A DNA stretch of 64,000 nucleotides from assembly GCA_036563245.1 (NCBI GenBank), contig DATCMU010000050.1, positions 62,001 to 126,000 of the forward strand. Direction: 5' to 3'. The translations under genes and the position numbers were made by a program. Below are positions 27,696-35,189 of this stretch, one piece after another. Under the pieces are notes generated by a model that worked only from the letters and a program-made list of their open reading frames with translations, was not told the origin of the DNA and did no database searches. Position 1 is the stretch's first letter; each line of letters starts with the position of its first letter. This DNA is from DATCMU01 sp036563245 (GTDB lineage Bacteria > Pseudomonadota > Alphaproteobacteria > Rhizobiales > Devosiaceae).

Positions 27696-28001
27696 ATGCC
27701 CAACGCCGCCACGACACCAAAGACGCGGACAAGGACCAGGGTGGCGCGACCAAGGCTCCACAAGGTCATACTGCTCAATGACGACTACACGCCGCGCGAA
27801 TTCGTCGTGGCGGTTCTCAAAGCCGTTTTCCGTACCAGCGAGGACGAGGCAACCAAGATCATGCTGACCGCGCACAAGCGCGGCGCCTGCGTGGTCGCGG
27901 TGTTCACCCGCGAAGTCGCCGAGGCCAAGGCGAGCCAGGCGACCGAGGCGGGCCAGAAAGCCGGCTTCCCGCTTCAATTCACAACCGAGCCGGAAGAGTG
28001 A
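27696..28001 (+). CDS. clpS: ATP-dependent Clp protease adaptor ClpS (ClpS2 type)
   Basis: N-end-rule adaptor that delivers substrates with bulky N-terminal residues to ClpAP. The core LHKVILLNDDYTPREFVVAVL and the C-terminal block TEAGQKAGFPLQFTTEPEE match the second alphaproteobacterial paralogue, ClpS2. It is not adjacent to clpA, as expected for that paralogue. I chose the ATG at 27696 (101 aa). An ATG at 27624, 24 codons upstream and just after the ABC-F stop codon, is an alternative. Confidence 0.88.
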   Translation: MPNAATTPKTRTRTRVARPRLHKVILLNDDYTPREFVVAVLKAVFRTSEDEATKIMLTAHKRGACVVAVFTREVAEAKASQATEAGQKAGFPLQFTTEPEE

Positions 28002-28046
28002 CGGCCGGCCCGCGCCGCCTCAGAATTCAACCCAGGGAGACTTGCA

Positions 28047-29123
28047 ATGACCGACAGCAGAGCGCGCACCACCGCAGGGCGCGGCCAACTCTACGACAGC
28101 ATCGTGGAGACGATCGGCAATACGCCATGCGTAAGGATCAACAATCTGGCGCCCGACAACGTGCGGCTCTACGTCAAGGCCGAATTCTTCAACCCGGCCT
28201 CCTCCGTCAAGGATCGCCTCGCGGTGTCGATCATCGAGGAGGCCGAGCGTAGCGGCGCCCTCAAGCCTGGCCAGACCGTGGTCGAGGCAACGAGCGGCAA
28301 TACCGGTATCGGCCTCGCCATGGTATGCGCGGCCAAGGGCTATCCGCTTGTGGTCACCATGGCCGAGAGCTTTTCGATCGAGCGGCGCAAGCTGATGCGC
28401 TTCCTTGGCGCGAAAGTCGTTCTCACGCCCAAGGCCGACAAGGGCGTGGGCATGTACAACAAGGCAAGGGATCTCGCCCAGGCCAATGGCTGGTTTCTGG
28501 CCCATCAGTTCGAGACCGAGGCCAACGCCCGCATCCACGAAAACACGACCGGGCGCGAGATCATCGCCGATTTCGCCGGCGACCGGCTCGACTATTTCGT
28601 TTCCGGCTACGGAACCGGCGGCACGATCACCGGGGTCGCCCGCGTCCTGCGCGCCGAACGCCCCGACACCCGGATCATCCTCAGCGAGCCGGCCAATGCC
28701 CAGCTCATCGGCAGCGGCACGTCGCAAGAGCGCAATTCCGATGGCTCGCCGGCGGCCGGCCACCCCGCCTGGCAGCCCCACCCCATCCAGGGCTGGACAC
28801 CGGACTTCATTCCGCTGGTCATCCAGGAAGCCATTGATCGGCACTACTACGACGAACTCATTCCCGTCGCCGGACCGGACGGCATCGAGTGGTCCCGCAA
28901 GCTGGCGCAGAAAGAAGGCATATTCACCGGCATTTCCGGGGGGTCGACCTTTGCCGTTGCCATGCAGGTCGCTCGCAGGGCCGACGAAGGCTCGGTCATC
29001 CTGTGCATGTTGCCCGACACAGGCGAGCGCTATTTGTCCTCACCCCTGTTCGAGGGCATTCCAGAAGACATGAGCGAGGAAGAAATCGCGCTCTCGCGAT
29101 CGACGCCGGGCTACCAGCTCTAG
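28047..29123 (+). CDS. cysK: Cysteine synthase (O-acetylserine sulfhydrylase), long form
   Basis: PLP enzyme that makes cysteine from O-acetylserine and sulfide. The 358 residues show the PLP lysine Lys55 in NPASSVKDR, the substrate loop TSGNTG at 82-87, and the phosphate-binding GTGGT. The C-terminus is about 40 residues longer than typical CysK, with an insert around GTSQERNSDGSPAAGHPAWQ. This long variant may prefer a different acceptor or lack CysE binding (inference). It complements the sulfate-reduction cluster 22 kb away. Its TAG stop codon is shared with the left edge of a palindromic repeat. Confidence 0.92.
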   Translation: MTDSRARTTAGRGQLYDSIVETIGNTPCVRINNLAPDNVRLYVKAEFFNPASSVKDRLAVSIIEEAERSGALKPGQTVVEATSGNTGIGLAMVCAAKGYPLVVTMAESFSIERRKLMRFLGAKVVLTPKADKGVGMYNKARDLAQANGWFLAHQFETEANARIHENTTGREIIADFAGDRLDYFVSGYGTGGTITGVARVLRAERPDTRIILSEPANAQLIGSGTSQERNSDGSPAAGHPAWQPHPIQGWTPDFIPLVIQEAIDRHYYDELIPVAGPDGIEWSRKLAQKEGIFTGISGGSTFAVAMQVARRADEGSVILCMLPDTGERYLSSPLFEGIPEDMSEEEIALSRSTPGYQL

Positions 29124-29220
29124 AGCATGGTCAGCAAAGGTGGGTGCCGGTTGTCCGATTCGAACATGCGACCGTTCAAGGACTTGGGCGACCCGTCCTG
29201 ATTCCGTCAAAAGGTGACGG
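29122..29220. repeat. Dispersed double-palindrome element, copy 2 (degraded)
   Basis: Shares the order of copy 1: AGAGCATGGTC, AAAGGTGGG, CCGGTTGTCC, GATTCGAACATGCGACC, TTCAAGGACTTGG, ending AAAGGTGACGG. The outer stem GCATGGTC / GAACATGC has one mismatch and the inner GGAAAA / TTTTCC stem is damaged, so this looks like a decaying copy. It lies between convergent cysK and dksA, and again its left edge overlaps the TAG of the upstream gene. Confidence 0.75.
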
Positions 29221-29246
29221 GCGCCAGGCAGGCGAACGGCTCAAGG

Positions 29247-29283
29247 AAAATCGGGGCAGCGGCGATTTGTGCCCCTGCCCCGA
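29247..29283 (-). terminator. Rho-independent terminator of dksA
   Basis: On the minus strand: stem TCGGGGCAG / CTGCCCCGA (9 bp) with a 15-nt loop, followed by TTTT. It begins 26 nt after the dksA stop codon. Confidence 0.7.
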
Positions 29284-29309
29284 CCTCGAATTCTCAATTC
29301 GGCCCGCAC

Positions 29310-29729
29310 CTACTCGTCGCGGTAGACCTTTTCGCGCCGCTCGTGCATTTCCTGCGCCTCGAGGGAAAGCGTGGCAATCGGGCGCGCGTCGAGCCGCGCG
29401 ATACCGATGGGCTCGCCCGTCTCCTCGCAATAACCGTAGGTGCCGTCCTCGATCCGCTTCAAGGCCGCATCGATCTTGGCGATCAGCTTGCGCTGCCGGT
29501 CGCGGGTGCGCAGCTCGAGCGCCCGGTCGCTTTCCGACGAAGCCCTGTCGGCCATGTCGGGATGATTCTGGCTTTCTTCCTGGAGATTATCGAGGGTTTC
29601 CCGGCTCTCGCGGAGGATATCCTCTTTCCATGCTTCAAGCTTGCGGCGGAAATACTCCCGCTGGCGCGGGTTCATGAAAGGCTCGTCTTCCGAGGGACGA
29701 TATTCCTGTGTGGCCAAATCAGACGACAT
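29310..29729 (-). CDS. dksA: RNA polymerase-binding transcription factor DksA (zinc-finger-deficient)
   Basis: Binds the RNA polymerase secondary channel and, with ppGpp, retunes transcription. The 139 residues (ATG 29729) contain the coiled-coil region FRRKLEAWKEDILRE...NHPDMADRASSESDRALELRTRDR, with the Asp/Asp tip in the expected place. The C-terminal finger reads YGYCEETGEPIGIARLDARP and ATLSLEA: only one of the four zinc cysteines of E. coli DksA (CxxC...CxxC) remains, a state common in Hyphomicrobiales. It lies downstream of fliX (117 bp) on the same strand and is followed by a terminator. Confidence 0.92.
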   Translation of the reverse strand: MSSDLATQEYRPSEDEPFMNPRQREYFRRKLEAWKEDILRESRETLDNLQEESQNHPDMADRASSESDRALELRTRDRQRKLIAKIDAALKRIEDGTYGYCEETGEPIGIARLDARPIATLSLEAQEMHERREKVYRDE

Positions 29730-29846
29730 ACGCGGACTCAACTCCACTGGCAATGAACGCGCCCTATATAATCGCGGTCAACAATCGGAGCAAGTTAAGA
29801 AAGGCCATAGCCACAGGCCATTAAGTCTCAAGGAGAAATCGACTTC

Positions 29847-30266
29847 TCACGATGCCGGAAATCGCCCGGCCTTTGCCAGTTCGACTCGCGCCCTCAGCTC
29901 GATTTCTTCGAGAACCGCGTCCAGGCCGGGCACGCTGGCTTGCCGGGCCTGCTGAACCAGCGCCATGAGCCGGTTGAGCCTGCCTTCGCTGATCCGTCCG
30001 GCCAGCAGATCGGCCTTCATTTCGTCGAGCACATCGAGAATCGAGGTTCCGCGCTTCAGCGCCTTGCGGCGGGACTGCATCGCGTCATCGACCGACTGCA
30101 GCGCCAGCAACGCCTCAATACCGGTTGTCGTCTCCATCGGAGCCGCAGCAGTGGCCCGGCCGCTTGCCTCGCCCCCCTCCACGGAGAACGTCGCGCCGCC
30201 CCCATTGCCCCTCGCGCGTCCGCGTTCCGCGACCTGACCGGACCGGTTCGAACCCTCGACGCGCAT
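29847..30266 (-). CDS. fliX: Class II flagellar assembly regulator FliX
   Basis: In Caulobacter FliX couples completion of the early basal body to FlbD/sigma-54 activation of late flagellar genes. The 139 residues have a disordered Gly/Arg-rich N-terminus and the conserved core RGTSILDVLDEMKADLLAGRISEG with LMALVQQARQASVPGLDAVLEEIELRARVELAK. I chose the ATG at 30266, with GGAG about 11 nt upstream; an in-frame ATG seven codons earlier is possible. It diverges from flgI and is preceded by a perfect CtrA box flanked by two FlbD-like palindromes. Confidence 0.88.
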   Translation of the reverse strand: MRVEGSNRSGQVAERGRARGNGGGATFSVEGGEASGRATAAAPMETTTGIEALLALQSVDDAMQSRRKALKRGTSILDVLDEMKADLLAGRISEGRLNRLMALVQQARQASVPGLDAVLEEIELRARVELAKAGRFPAS

Positions 30267-30304
30267 GGGAAAATCGTCTCCGCCCATTGTTAACCAAAGC
30301 TGCC

Positions 30305-30319
30305 CGGCAAATGTTGCCG
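30305..30319. promoter_or_regulatory. FlbD-type enhancer candidate 1 (fliX/flgI intergenic region)
   Basis: A perfect 15-bp palindrome, CGGCAA-ATG-TTGCCG, 139 bp upstream of the flgI -24 element and 7 bp from the CtrA box. The same motif precedes the flgF and flgE sigma-54 promoters. Confidence 0.6.
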
Positions 30320-30326
30320 CCGACGG

Positions 30327-30342
30327 TTAATGCAGCCTTAAC
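30327..30342 (+). promoter_or_regulatory. CtrA box between fliX and flgI
   Basis: TTAA-TGCAGCC-TTAAC, a perfect match to the CtrA consensus. It is 61 bp upstream of the fliX start. Because flgI has its own sigma-54 promoter, the box most likely drives fliX. Confidence 0.78.
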
Positions 30343-30347
30343 GCGCC

Positions 30348-30362
30348 CGGCAATTCTTGCAG
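30348..30362. promoter_or_regulatory. FlbD-type enhancer candidate 2 (fliX/flgI intergenic region)
   Basis: CGGCAA-TTC-TTGCAG, one mismatch from the palindrome CGGCAA-N3-TTGCCG. It sits on the other side of the CtrA box, 5 bp from it and 96 bp upstream of the flgI -24 element. Confidence 0.5.
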
Positions 30363-30458
30363 CCCTGCGACCCTGGCGCCCCAAAGCAAAATCCCTCTGG
30401 TTCAATAACCCTTTATCTTTCATATGCTTAACGATCAATGCTGCGAATTTGAGCGATC

Positions 30459-30474
30459 TGGCACGCTTTTCGCA
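30459..30474 (+). promoter_or_regulatory. Sigma-54 promoter of the flgI operon
   Basis: TGGCAC-GCTTT-TCGCA. The -24 GG (30460-30461) and -12 GC (30472-30473) have the exact 10-nt spacing, and the TGGCACG half is complete. Transcription should start near 30485, about 32 nt before the flgI start codon. Confidence 0.82.
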
Positions 30475-30516
30475 AGACGGGTGGAGAACGACTTTCGCCT
30501 GACCGGAGACCGGCAA

Positions 30517-31659
30517 ATGAGTGACCGCGCAATCCACCTCAAGGCCATCCGAATCGGCCTCGTGCTCTTGCTGCTGGGCACCCTCGGCGCCGTCCTGCCT
30601 ATGGCCGCCGCCTACGCGGCGCCCGCCCGCATCAAGGACATCGTCGATGTCGAAGGCGTGCGGGACAACCAGCTCATCGGCTACGGACTGGTCGTGGGCC
30701 TGGACGGCACGGGGGACAGCCTCAACAACTCACCCTTCACCAAGCAGAGCCTGCAGGCGATGCTGGAGCGGCTCGGGGTCAACACCCGGGGCGAGAACGT
30801 GCGCACCGCCAATGTTGCCGCTGTCATGGTCACCGCAAACCTGCCGCCATTCGCCTCGCAGGGCAGCCGTATCGACGTCAGCGTGTCCGCGCTCGGCGAT
30901 TCCACCAGCCTGCAGGGCGGCACCCTGCTGGTCACGCCACTTCTGGCGGCCGATGGCGAAGTCTACGCCATCGCCCAGGGGCCGGTCGCCATCAATGGCT
31001 TCAAGGCCCAGGGCGATGCCGCCACGGTCGTCTCAGGCGTACCGACCACCGGCCGCATTTCATCGGGCGGCCTGATCGAACGGGAAATCTCGTTCACCCT
31101 CGGCAGCCAGCGCTCGCTTCGGCTGGCGCTCCACAACCCGGACCTGACGACGGCCCGGCGTGTCGCGCTCGCCATAAACGACTTCATCGGCACCACCGCG
31201 GCAACCCCGGAGAACCCCGCGACGGTTCGTCTCTCCCTGCCGCGGAACTTCAACGGCAACATCGTCGATCTGCTCACCGATGTCGAACAGCTGGTGGTGC
31301 AGACCGACCAGTCGGCCAAGGTCGTGATCGACCAGAACTCGGGCATCATCGTAATGGGCAAGGATGTCCGGGTGTCCACGGTCGCCATCGCGCAGAGCAA
31401 CCTGACGGTGACCATCGCGGAGAACCCGCAGGTCTCGCAGCCCGCACCGCTGTCGCGCGGCCAGACCACGGTCACGCCGCAGACCACCCTGGACGTGAAC
31501 CAGACCAATTCCGATCTCGCCCTGGTGCCCGAAAGCATATCGCTGCAGCAACTGGTCGACGGCCTGAATGCGCTGGGGATAACGCCGCGCGACATGATCG
31601 CCATCCTCCAGGCGATCAAGGAAGCCGGCGCGCTGCAGGCCGAAATCAAGGTGATGTGA
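30517..31659 (+). CDS. flgI: Flagellar P-ring protein FlgI
   Basis: Forms the periplasmic P-ring. The 380 residues begin with a signal peptide (VLLLLGTLGAVLPMAAAYA), followed at once by the family signature ARIKDIVDVEGVRDNQLIGYGLVVGLDGTGDS. The C-terminus has SISLQQLVDGLNALGITPRDMIAILQAIKEAGALQAEI. I chose the ATG at 30517, preceded by GGAG, rather than an in-frame ATG 31 codons upstream that would include the promoter. flgI overlaps flgJ by one base (TGATG). Confidence 0.98.
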   Translation: MSDRAIHLKAIRIGLVLLLLGTLGAVLPMAAAYAAPARIKDIVDVEGVRDNQLIGYGLVVGLDGTGDSLNNSPFTKQSLQAMLERLGVNTRGENVRTANVAAVMVTANLPPFASQGSRIDVSVSALGDSTSLQGGTLLVTPLLAADGEVYAIAQGPVAINGFKAQGDAATVVSGVPTTGRISSGGLIEREISFTLGSQRSLRLALHNPDLTTARRVALAINDFIGTTAATPENPATVRLSLPRNFNGNIVDLLTDVEQLVVQTDQSAKVVIDQNSGIIVMGKDVRVSTVAIAQSNLTVTIAENPQVSQPAPLSRGQTTVTPQTTLDVNQTNSDLALVPESISLQQLVDGLNALGITPRDMIAILQAIKEAGALQAEIKVM

Positions 31660-32003
31660 TGACACCCCTGCTCACGACATCCGCCACCCTCACCGCCGCC
31701 GGGCCGCTGACCACCGGTGCGCCCGACGCCAATGCCCCCCTGCGCGAGAAGGCAAGGCAGCTCGAGGGCCTTTTCCTGAATACCCTGATGAGCCAGATGT
31801 TCTCCGGCATCGATACCAAGGGCATGTTCTCAGGCGGCTTCGCCGAGCAGACCTGGCGCGGAATACAGGCCGAGCAGATGGCCAGCGAGGTCGCCACGGC
31901 CGGCGGTATCGGCCTCGCAGACAACATCATGAAACAGCTCCTGAGCGTTCAGGAGATTCAACAATCCGCCTTCGCAGATTCGAACGGAGCCAGCGCCCAA
32001 TGA
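31659..32003 (+). CDS. flgJ: FlgJ-like rod-binding protein (N-terminal domain only)
   Basis: Rod-capping/assembly factor. The 114 residues cover only the rod-binding domain: LREKARQLEGLFLNTLMSQMFSGID, then GMFSGGFAEQTWRGIQAEQMASEVATAGGIGLADNI. The muramidase domain of enterobacterial FlgJ is absent, as usual in alphaproteobacteria. I chose ATG 31659; the GTG one codon earlier is possible. The stop codon overlaps the next gene (ATGA). Confidence 0.88.
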   Translation: MTPLLTTSATLTAAGPLTTGAPDANAPLREKARQLEGLFLNTLMSQMFSGIDTKGMFSGGFAEQTWRGIQAEQMASEVATAGGIGLADNIMKQLLSVQEIQQSAFADSNGASAQ

Positions 32004-32467
32004 CCGCAGCCGAACGCCTTGCAGCCCTTGACGGGCTCGCCCCCGCCGAACTCGTCCGGCGCACGCAAGCGGCACTTGCCGAGTTTGTCGATGTGATGAG
32101 CAGGGAAACGACGGCCCTGCGCGCCGGCCGCTTTCCCGAGGCATCCGGCCTAGCCGCGCCCAAGGCCCGCAGCGCCGAGGACTATGTAACCCTTGCCCGG
32201 GCGGTGCAACGCGCCCTTCCCCGCATCGAGACAGTGGCGGCCGGAGAACTGGCCGGCCTGCGTGCCGGGCACGAAAAGCTGGCGACCCAGCTCGCCGAAA
32301 ACCTGAGGGTGCTTGCGACCGCCCGCTCGGTGACCGAAGACCTTTTAGGCGATGCCGCACGAAAAGCCGGTCAGAACAATGCGCCGCAAACCTACGGCGC
32401 CGGCGGGCAGATGCCGAAAGACAAGGCGACCCAGTTGCGTGGCATCTCGGTCAATCGTTCGCTCTAG
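32000..32467 (+). CDS. flgN: FlgN-like export chaperone
   Basis: Probable cytosolic chaperone for the hook-filament junction proteins FlgK and FlgL. The 155 residues are almost wholly alpha-helical, with an N-terminal helix pair (PAELVRRTQAALAEFVDVMSRETTALRAGRF), a middle helix (LARAVQRALPRIETVAAGELAGLRAGHEKLATQLAENLRVL), and a Gly-rich tail. Length and pattern fit FlgN, and the overlap with flgJ (ATGA) places it in the flgI operon. Sequence conservation in FlgN is low, so the name rests partly on context. Confidence 0.65.
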   Translation: MTAAERLAALDGLAPAELVRRTQAALAEFVDVMSRETTALRAGRFPEASGLAAPKARSAEDYVTLARAVQRALPRIETVAAGELAGLRAGHEKLATQLAENLRVLATARSVTEDLLGDAARKAGQNNAPQTYGAGGQMPKDKATQLRGISVNRSL

Positions 32468-32620
32468 GACCGCACGTGAGGTCCCCGCGCCTTGTTTCGA
32501 TAAGGACATCGAACCGGAAACATTTGACTCAACTTCGAACGAAATCGAAGACGTCTGAATATTAATACTTCGTCTATTGTCAGGGACTAGGATTGTCTGC
32601 GTCCTCAAGGTCGAAGTGTC

Positions 32621-32944
32621 ATGAGCACAAATCTGGTTGTTGGGCCCTACGGTTCAATCGGCAGGGACAAGTCTCAGGGTGGCCGCGACCGTGGCCGCGC
32701 GGAAAAGCACCCCGAATCCGCGCCGGCGGAGGCCGGGGCCATGTCCGCGGCGATGCCTCACACGCCGCAAGAGGCGCTGCTGGAGGAAATCCCGGAAACG
32801 ACATCCGCCCTTCTGTTCGAGACCGCCCTGCTCGCCAGCGCTGGCCAGGTTTCCATGCCGATCCCCTTGGCCGCCACACGGCGGGACACCGAGCAATGGG
32901 AGCCTCCAGCCGCCCAATCGCACCTTCGGGACAAATCGATCTGA
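32621..32944 (+). CDS. Small unknown protein between flgN and flagellin
   Basis: Not recognised. The 107 residues have an Arg/Gly/Ser-rich first third, a middle helix-prone part (PQEALLEEIPETTSALLFETALLASAG) and a polar tail, with no signal peptide, membrane helix or cysteine. Third codon positions are mostly G or C, like the neighbouring genes, which supports coding. It lies 153 bp after flgN and 140 bp before the flagellin gene, so it may be a flagellum accessory factor, but no function can be assigned. Confidence 0.55.
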   Translation: MSTNLVVGPYGSIGRDKSQGGRDRGRAEKHPESAPAEAGAMSAAMPHTPQEALLEEIPETTSALLFETALLASAGQVSMPIPLAATRRDTEQWEPPAAQSHLRDKSI

Positions 32945-33084
32945 TCGGCCATCCTCAGGTCTGTGCGAGCCGCTCGTGGAAATCCATACGCATTAACTAA
33001 AACTTAGCCCGGCGGCGCGATGCTCGGGCAACGTCTCAGGAAGAGGCGTCGTTGCGTTCGGATACCCCAGGAGAGGAAATTCCC

Positions 33085-34587
33085 ATGTCCGATATCACCC
33101 TTTCGGCGGCAGTTCGCCAGAACCTGCTGTCGCTTCAGAACACCGCATCGCTGATGGCCACGACGCAGAATCGTCTCGCCACCGGCAACAAGGTGAATTC
33201 CGCGCTCGACAATCCCTCGAGCTTCTTCACCGCCCAGGGCCTCAACAATCGGGCTGGCGACTTCTCGAACCTTCTCGACAGCATGTCGAATGGTATCCAG
33301 GTGCTCGACGCGGCCAACAATGGCCTGACCTCGATCACCAAGACCCTGCAGTCCATGCAGTCCACGCTGCAGCAGGCCCGCGCCGACTCCTCGTTCCAGG
33401 CTGCCGATTACACCCTTGGCGGCTCGCTCACCGGATCCGACGTCCTGACGCTCTCCGGTGGCGCGTTCTCCAGCTCGACCACGATCGCACTCGGCGGCTC
33501 CGATGCCGCCTCGTCGACCCACGCCGCATTGACCGGCGCTTCCACGCTCACCACCATCGACCTGAGCGCGGCGGCGAATGACCTCACGTTCGATGTCAAC
33601 GGCCAGACGGTAACCCTCGCAAAGGGTGCGGCGGCCGGCCCCAACGGCGACGGCACCTACACTGCCTCCGACGTTGCGGACCTCATCAATTCCCAGGTCG
33701 GCACTTCGGCCAGTGTTTCGGCTTCGGTCGATGCCGGCAAGCTCGTCGTTACGTCCACGTCAACCGTCAACAACGGCGCCGATGACTCGGTCACCATCGA
33801 CAACTTCTCGTCCGGCGATGCCAGCCAGCTTGGCTATGCGGCCGCGGCATCGGCAACGACGACCGGCACCAACGGCGTCTACACGGTCGACGAGCTGGTC
33901 TCCAAGATCAACAACAGCTACTCCAGCCAGGTTACCGCTTCGAACGACGGCGGCAAGCTGCGTCTGACCAACCTCTCGGCCACCGCCCTGACGGTCGACG
34001 GCGCGACCTCGACGGGAACCATCGACGGTTCCACGACGGGTTCGAACACCGTTTCCGGCAACACCGTTCGCTCGGGTCTGGTTGATCAGTTCAACACCCT
34101 GCGCGACCAGCTGGACAAGACGGCAAGTGACGCTTCCTTCAACGGCATCAACATTCTCAATGGCGATGACCTGAAGATCACCTTCAACGAGAGCGGCACG
34201 TCGACCATCGACATCCAGTCGAACCTAAACGGCGCCAAGGGCACCGCGATCAACTCCGCGAACCTCGGGGTCGATGGCCTTGCCGGCACTTCGCTGGACG
34301 CCAATACGAGCATCGACGGTCTTCTTTCCAAGGTGAGCGCGGCGCTCAACACCGTACGTGCCCAGTCCTCGAACTTCGGTTCGAACCTGGCCGTCGTGCA
34401 GAACCGCCAGGACTTCACGAAGTCGATGATCAACACCCTGCAGACCGGTGCTTCCAACCTGACCCTTGCGGACAGCAACGAGGAAGCCGCCAACATGCTG
34501 GCCCTGCAGACCCGGCAGCAGCTCTCCACCAAGGCCCTGTCGCTGGCCTCGCAGGCCGACCAGAACATCCTGCAGCTGCTGCGCTGA
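33085..34587 (+). CDS. fliC: Flagellin
   Basis: Filament subunit; the only flagellin gene in the window. The 500 residues have the conserved D0/D1 N-terminus (LSLQNTASLMATTQNRLATGNKVNSALDNPSSFFTAQGLNNRA) and C-terminus (NRQDFTKSMINTLQTGASNLTLADSNEEAANMLALQTRQQLS). The variable centre is rich in Thr/Ser/Gly/Asp and holds two flagellin IN-type motifs (ASDVADLINSQ and VDELVSKINNS). I chose the ATG at 33085, with AGGAGAGG upstream. It is followed by a UUCG-loop terminator and then flbT-flaF. It has no cysteine, as usual for flagellins. Confidence 0.96.
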   Translation: MSDITLSAAVRQNLLSLQNTASLMATTQNRLATGNKVNSALDNPSSFFTAQGLNNRAGDFSNLLDSMSNGIQVLDAANNGLTSITKTLQSMQSTLQQARADSSFQAADYTLGGSLTGSDVLTLSGGAFSSSTTIALGGSDAASSTHAALTGASTLTTIDLSAAANDLTFDVNGQTVTLAKGAAAGPNGDGTYTASDVADLINSQVGTSASVSASVDAGKLVVTSTSTVNNGADDSVTIDNFSSGDASQLGYAAAASATTTGTNGVYTVDELVSKINNSYSSQVTASNDGGKLRLTNLSATALTVDGATSTGTIDGSTTGSNTVSGNTVRSGLVDQFNTLRDQLDKTASDASFNGINILNGDDLKITFNESGTSTIDIQSNLNGAKGTAINSANLGVDGLAGTSLDANTSIDGLLSKVSAALNTVRAQSSNFGSNLAVVQNRQDFTKSMINTLQTGASNLTLADSNEEAANMLALQTRQQLSTKALSLASQADQNILQLLR

Positions 34588-34612
34588 TCGCAAGCATCCT
34601 GCAACGAACCGG

Positions 34613-34643
34613 AAGGCGGGCTTCGGCCCGCCTTTCTTTTTTT
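34613..34643 (+). terminator. Rho-independent terminator of flagellin
   Basis: Stem AAGGCGGGC / GCCCGCCTT closed by a TTCG tetraloop (34622-34625), followed by a T-rich run of 11 nt with one C. It starts 26 nt after the flagellin stop codon. Confidence 0.92.
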
Positions 34644-34751
34644 GGCACGCCGAAACGCAGTCGTTTTGGTGCCAGGCCCGGCTTTGGGTACTCTGGGTCA
34701 CTCTGGCTGCAAGCGATTCGAGCCAGCACTTGCCCACGATGAGGTGAAGGC

Positions 34752-35189
34752 ATGTCACTCAAGGTCGAACTCAAGCCCAACGAACGTCTGATCGTCGGTC
34801 AGAGCCTGATCACCAACGCCGATCAGCGCACACGCCTTTACATCGATGGCAAGGCGCCCATCCTGCGAGAAAAGGACATCCTCACCCAGGATTCCGCAAA
34901 CTCGCCTGCGCGCCGGGTCTATTTCGCCATCCAGCTCATGTATCTCGACGAGAACGTGGAACGCTTCCGCGAGGACTATTTCCAGCTGGTCAACGATATC
35001 GTCCAGGCTGCCCCTTCCACCCTGCCCATAATCGATGCCATCAATAACGAGATCTTAACCGGCCACCTGTATAAAGCATTGAAATTAGCTAGAAAATTAA
35101 TTCAGCACGAGGAGAGGCTACTCGCAAATGCAGCAACAGGGGGCACTGGCTTACCAGCAGGTGGCGCAGCGGACGGTGGCACCGCGTGA
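34752..35189 (+). CDS. flbT: Flagellin biosynthesis repressor FlbT
   Basis: Post-transcriptional regulator; in Caulobacter FlbT promotes decay of flagellin mRNA until the hook is complete. The 145 residues carry the family core LKPNERLIVGQSLITNADQRTRLYIDGKAPILREKDIL and YFAIQLMYLDENVERFREDYFQLVNDIVQAAPS. The codons from 35055 to 35102 are strikingly AT-rich (TTA, AAA, TTG, AGA, ATT) compared with the rest of the gene. The last 62 nt overlap flaF in another frame. Confidence 0.95.
   Translation: MSLKVELKPNERLIVGQSLITNADQRTRLYIDGKAPILREKDILTQDSANSPARRVYFAIQLMYLDENVERFREDYFQLVNDIVQAAPSTLPIIDAINNEILTGHLYKALKLARKLIQHEERLLANAATGGTGLPAGGAADGGTA

Noticed and set aside
32977..33007. Sigma-54 element (TGG-AAATCCATAC-GCAT) and CtrA-like TTAA-N7-TTAG before flagellin
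   Set aside because: Spacing is right in both, but the sigma-54 half-site lacks CAC, the CtrA site has a mismatch, and no enhancer palindrome is present. The flagellin promoter remains unidentified.
34644..34662. Sigma-54 promoter before flbT (TGGCACGCCGAAACGCA)
   Set aside because: The -24 GG and -12 GC are 11 nt apart instead of 10, and no FlbD-like palindrome lies upstream. The spacing is strict for sigma-54.
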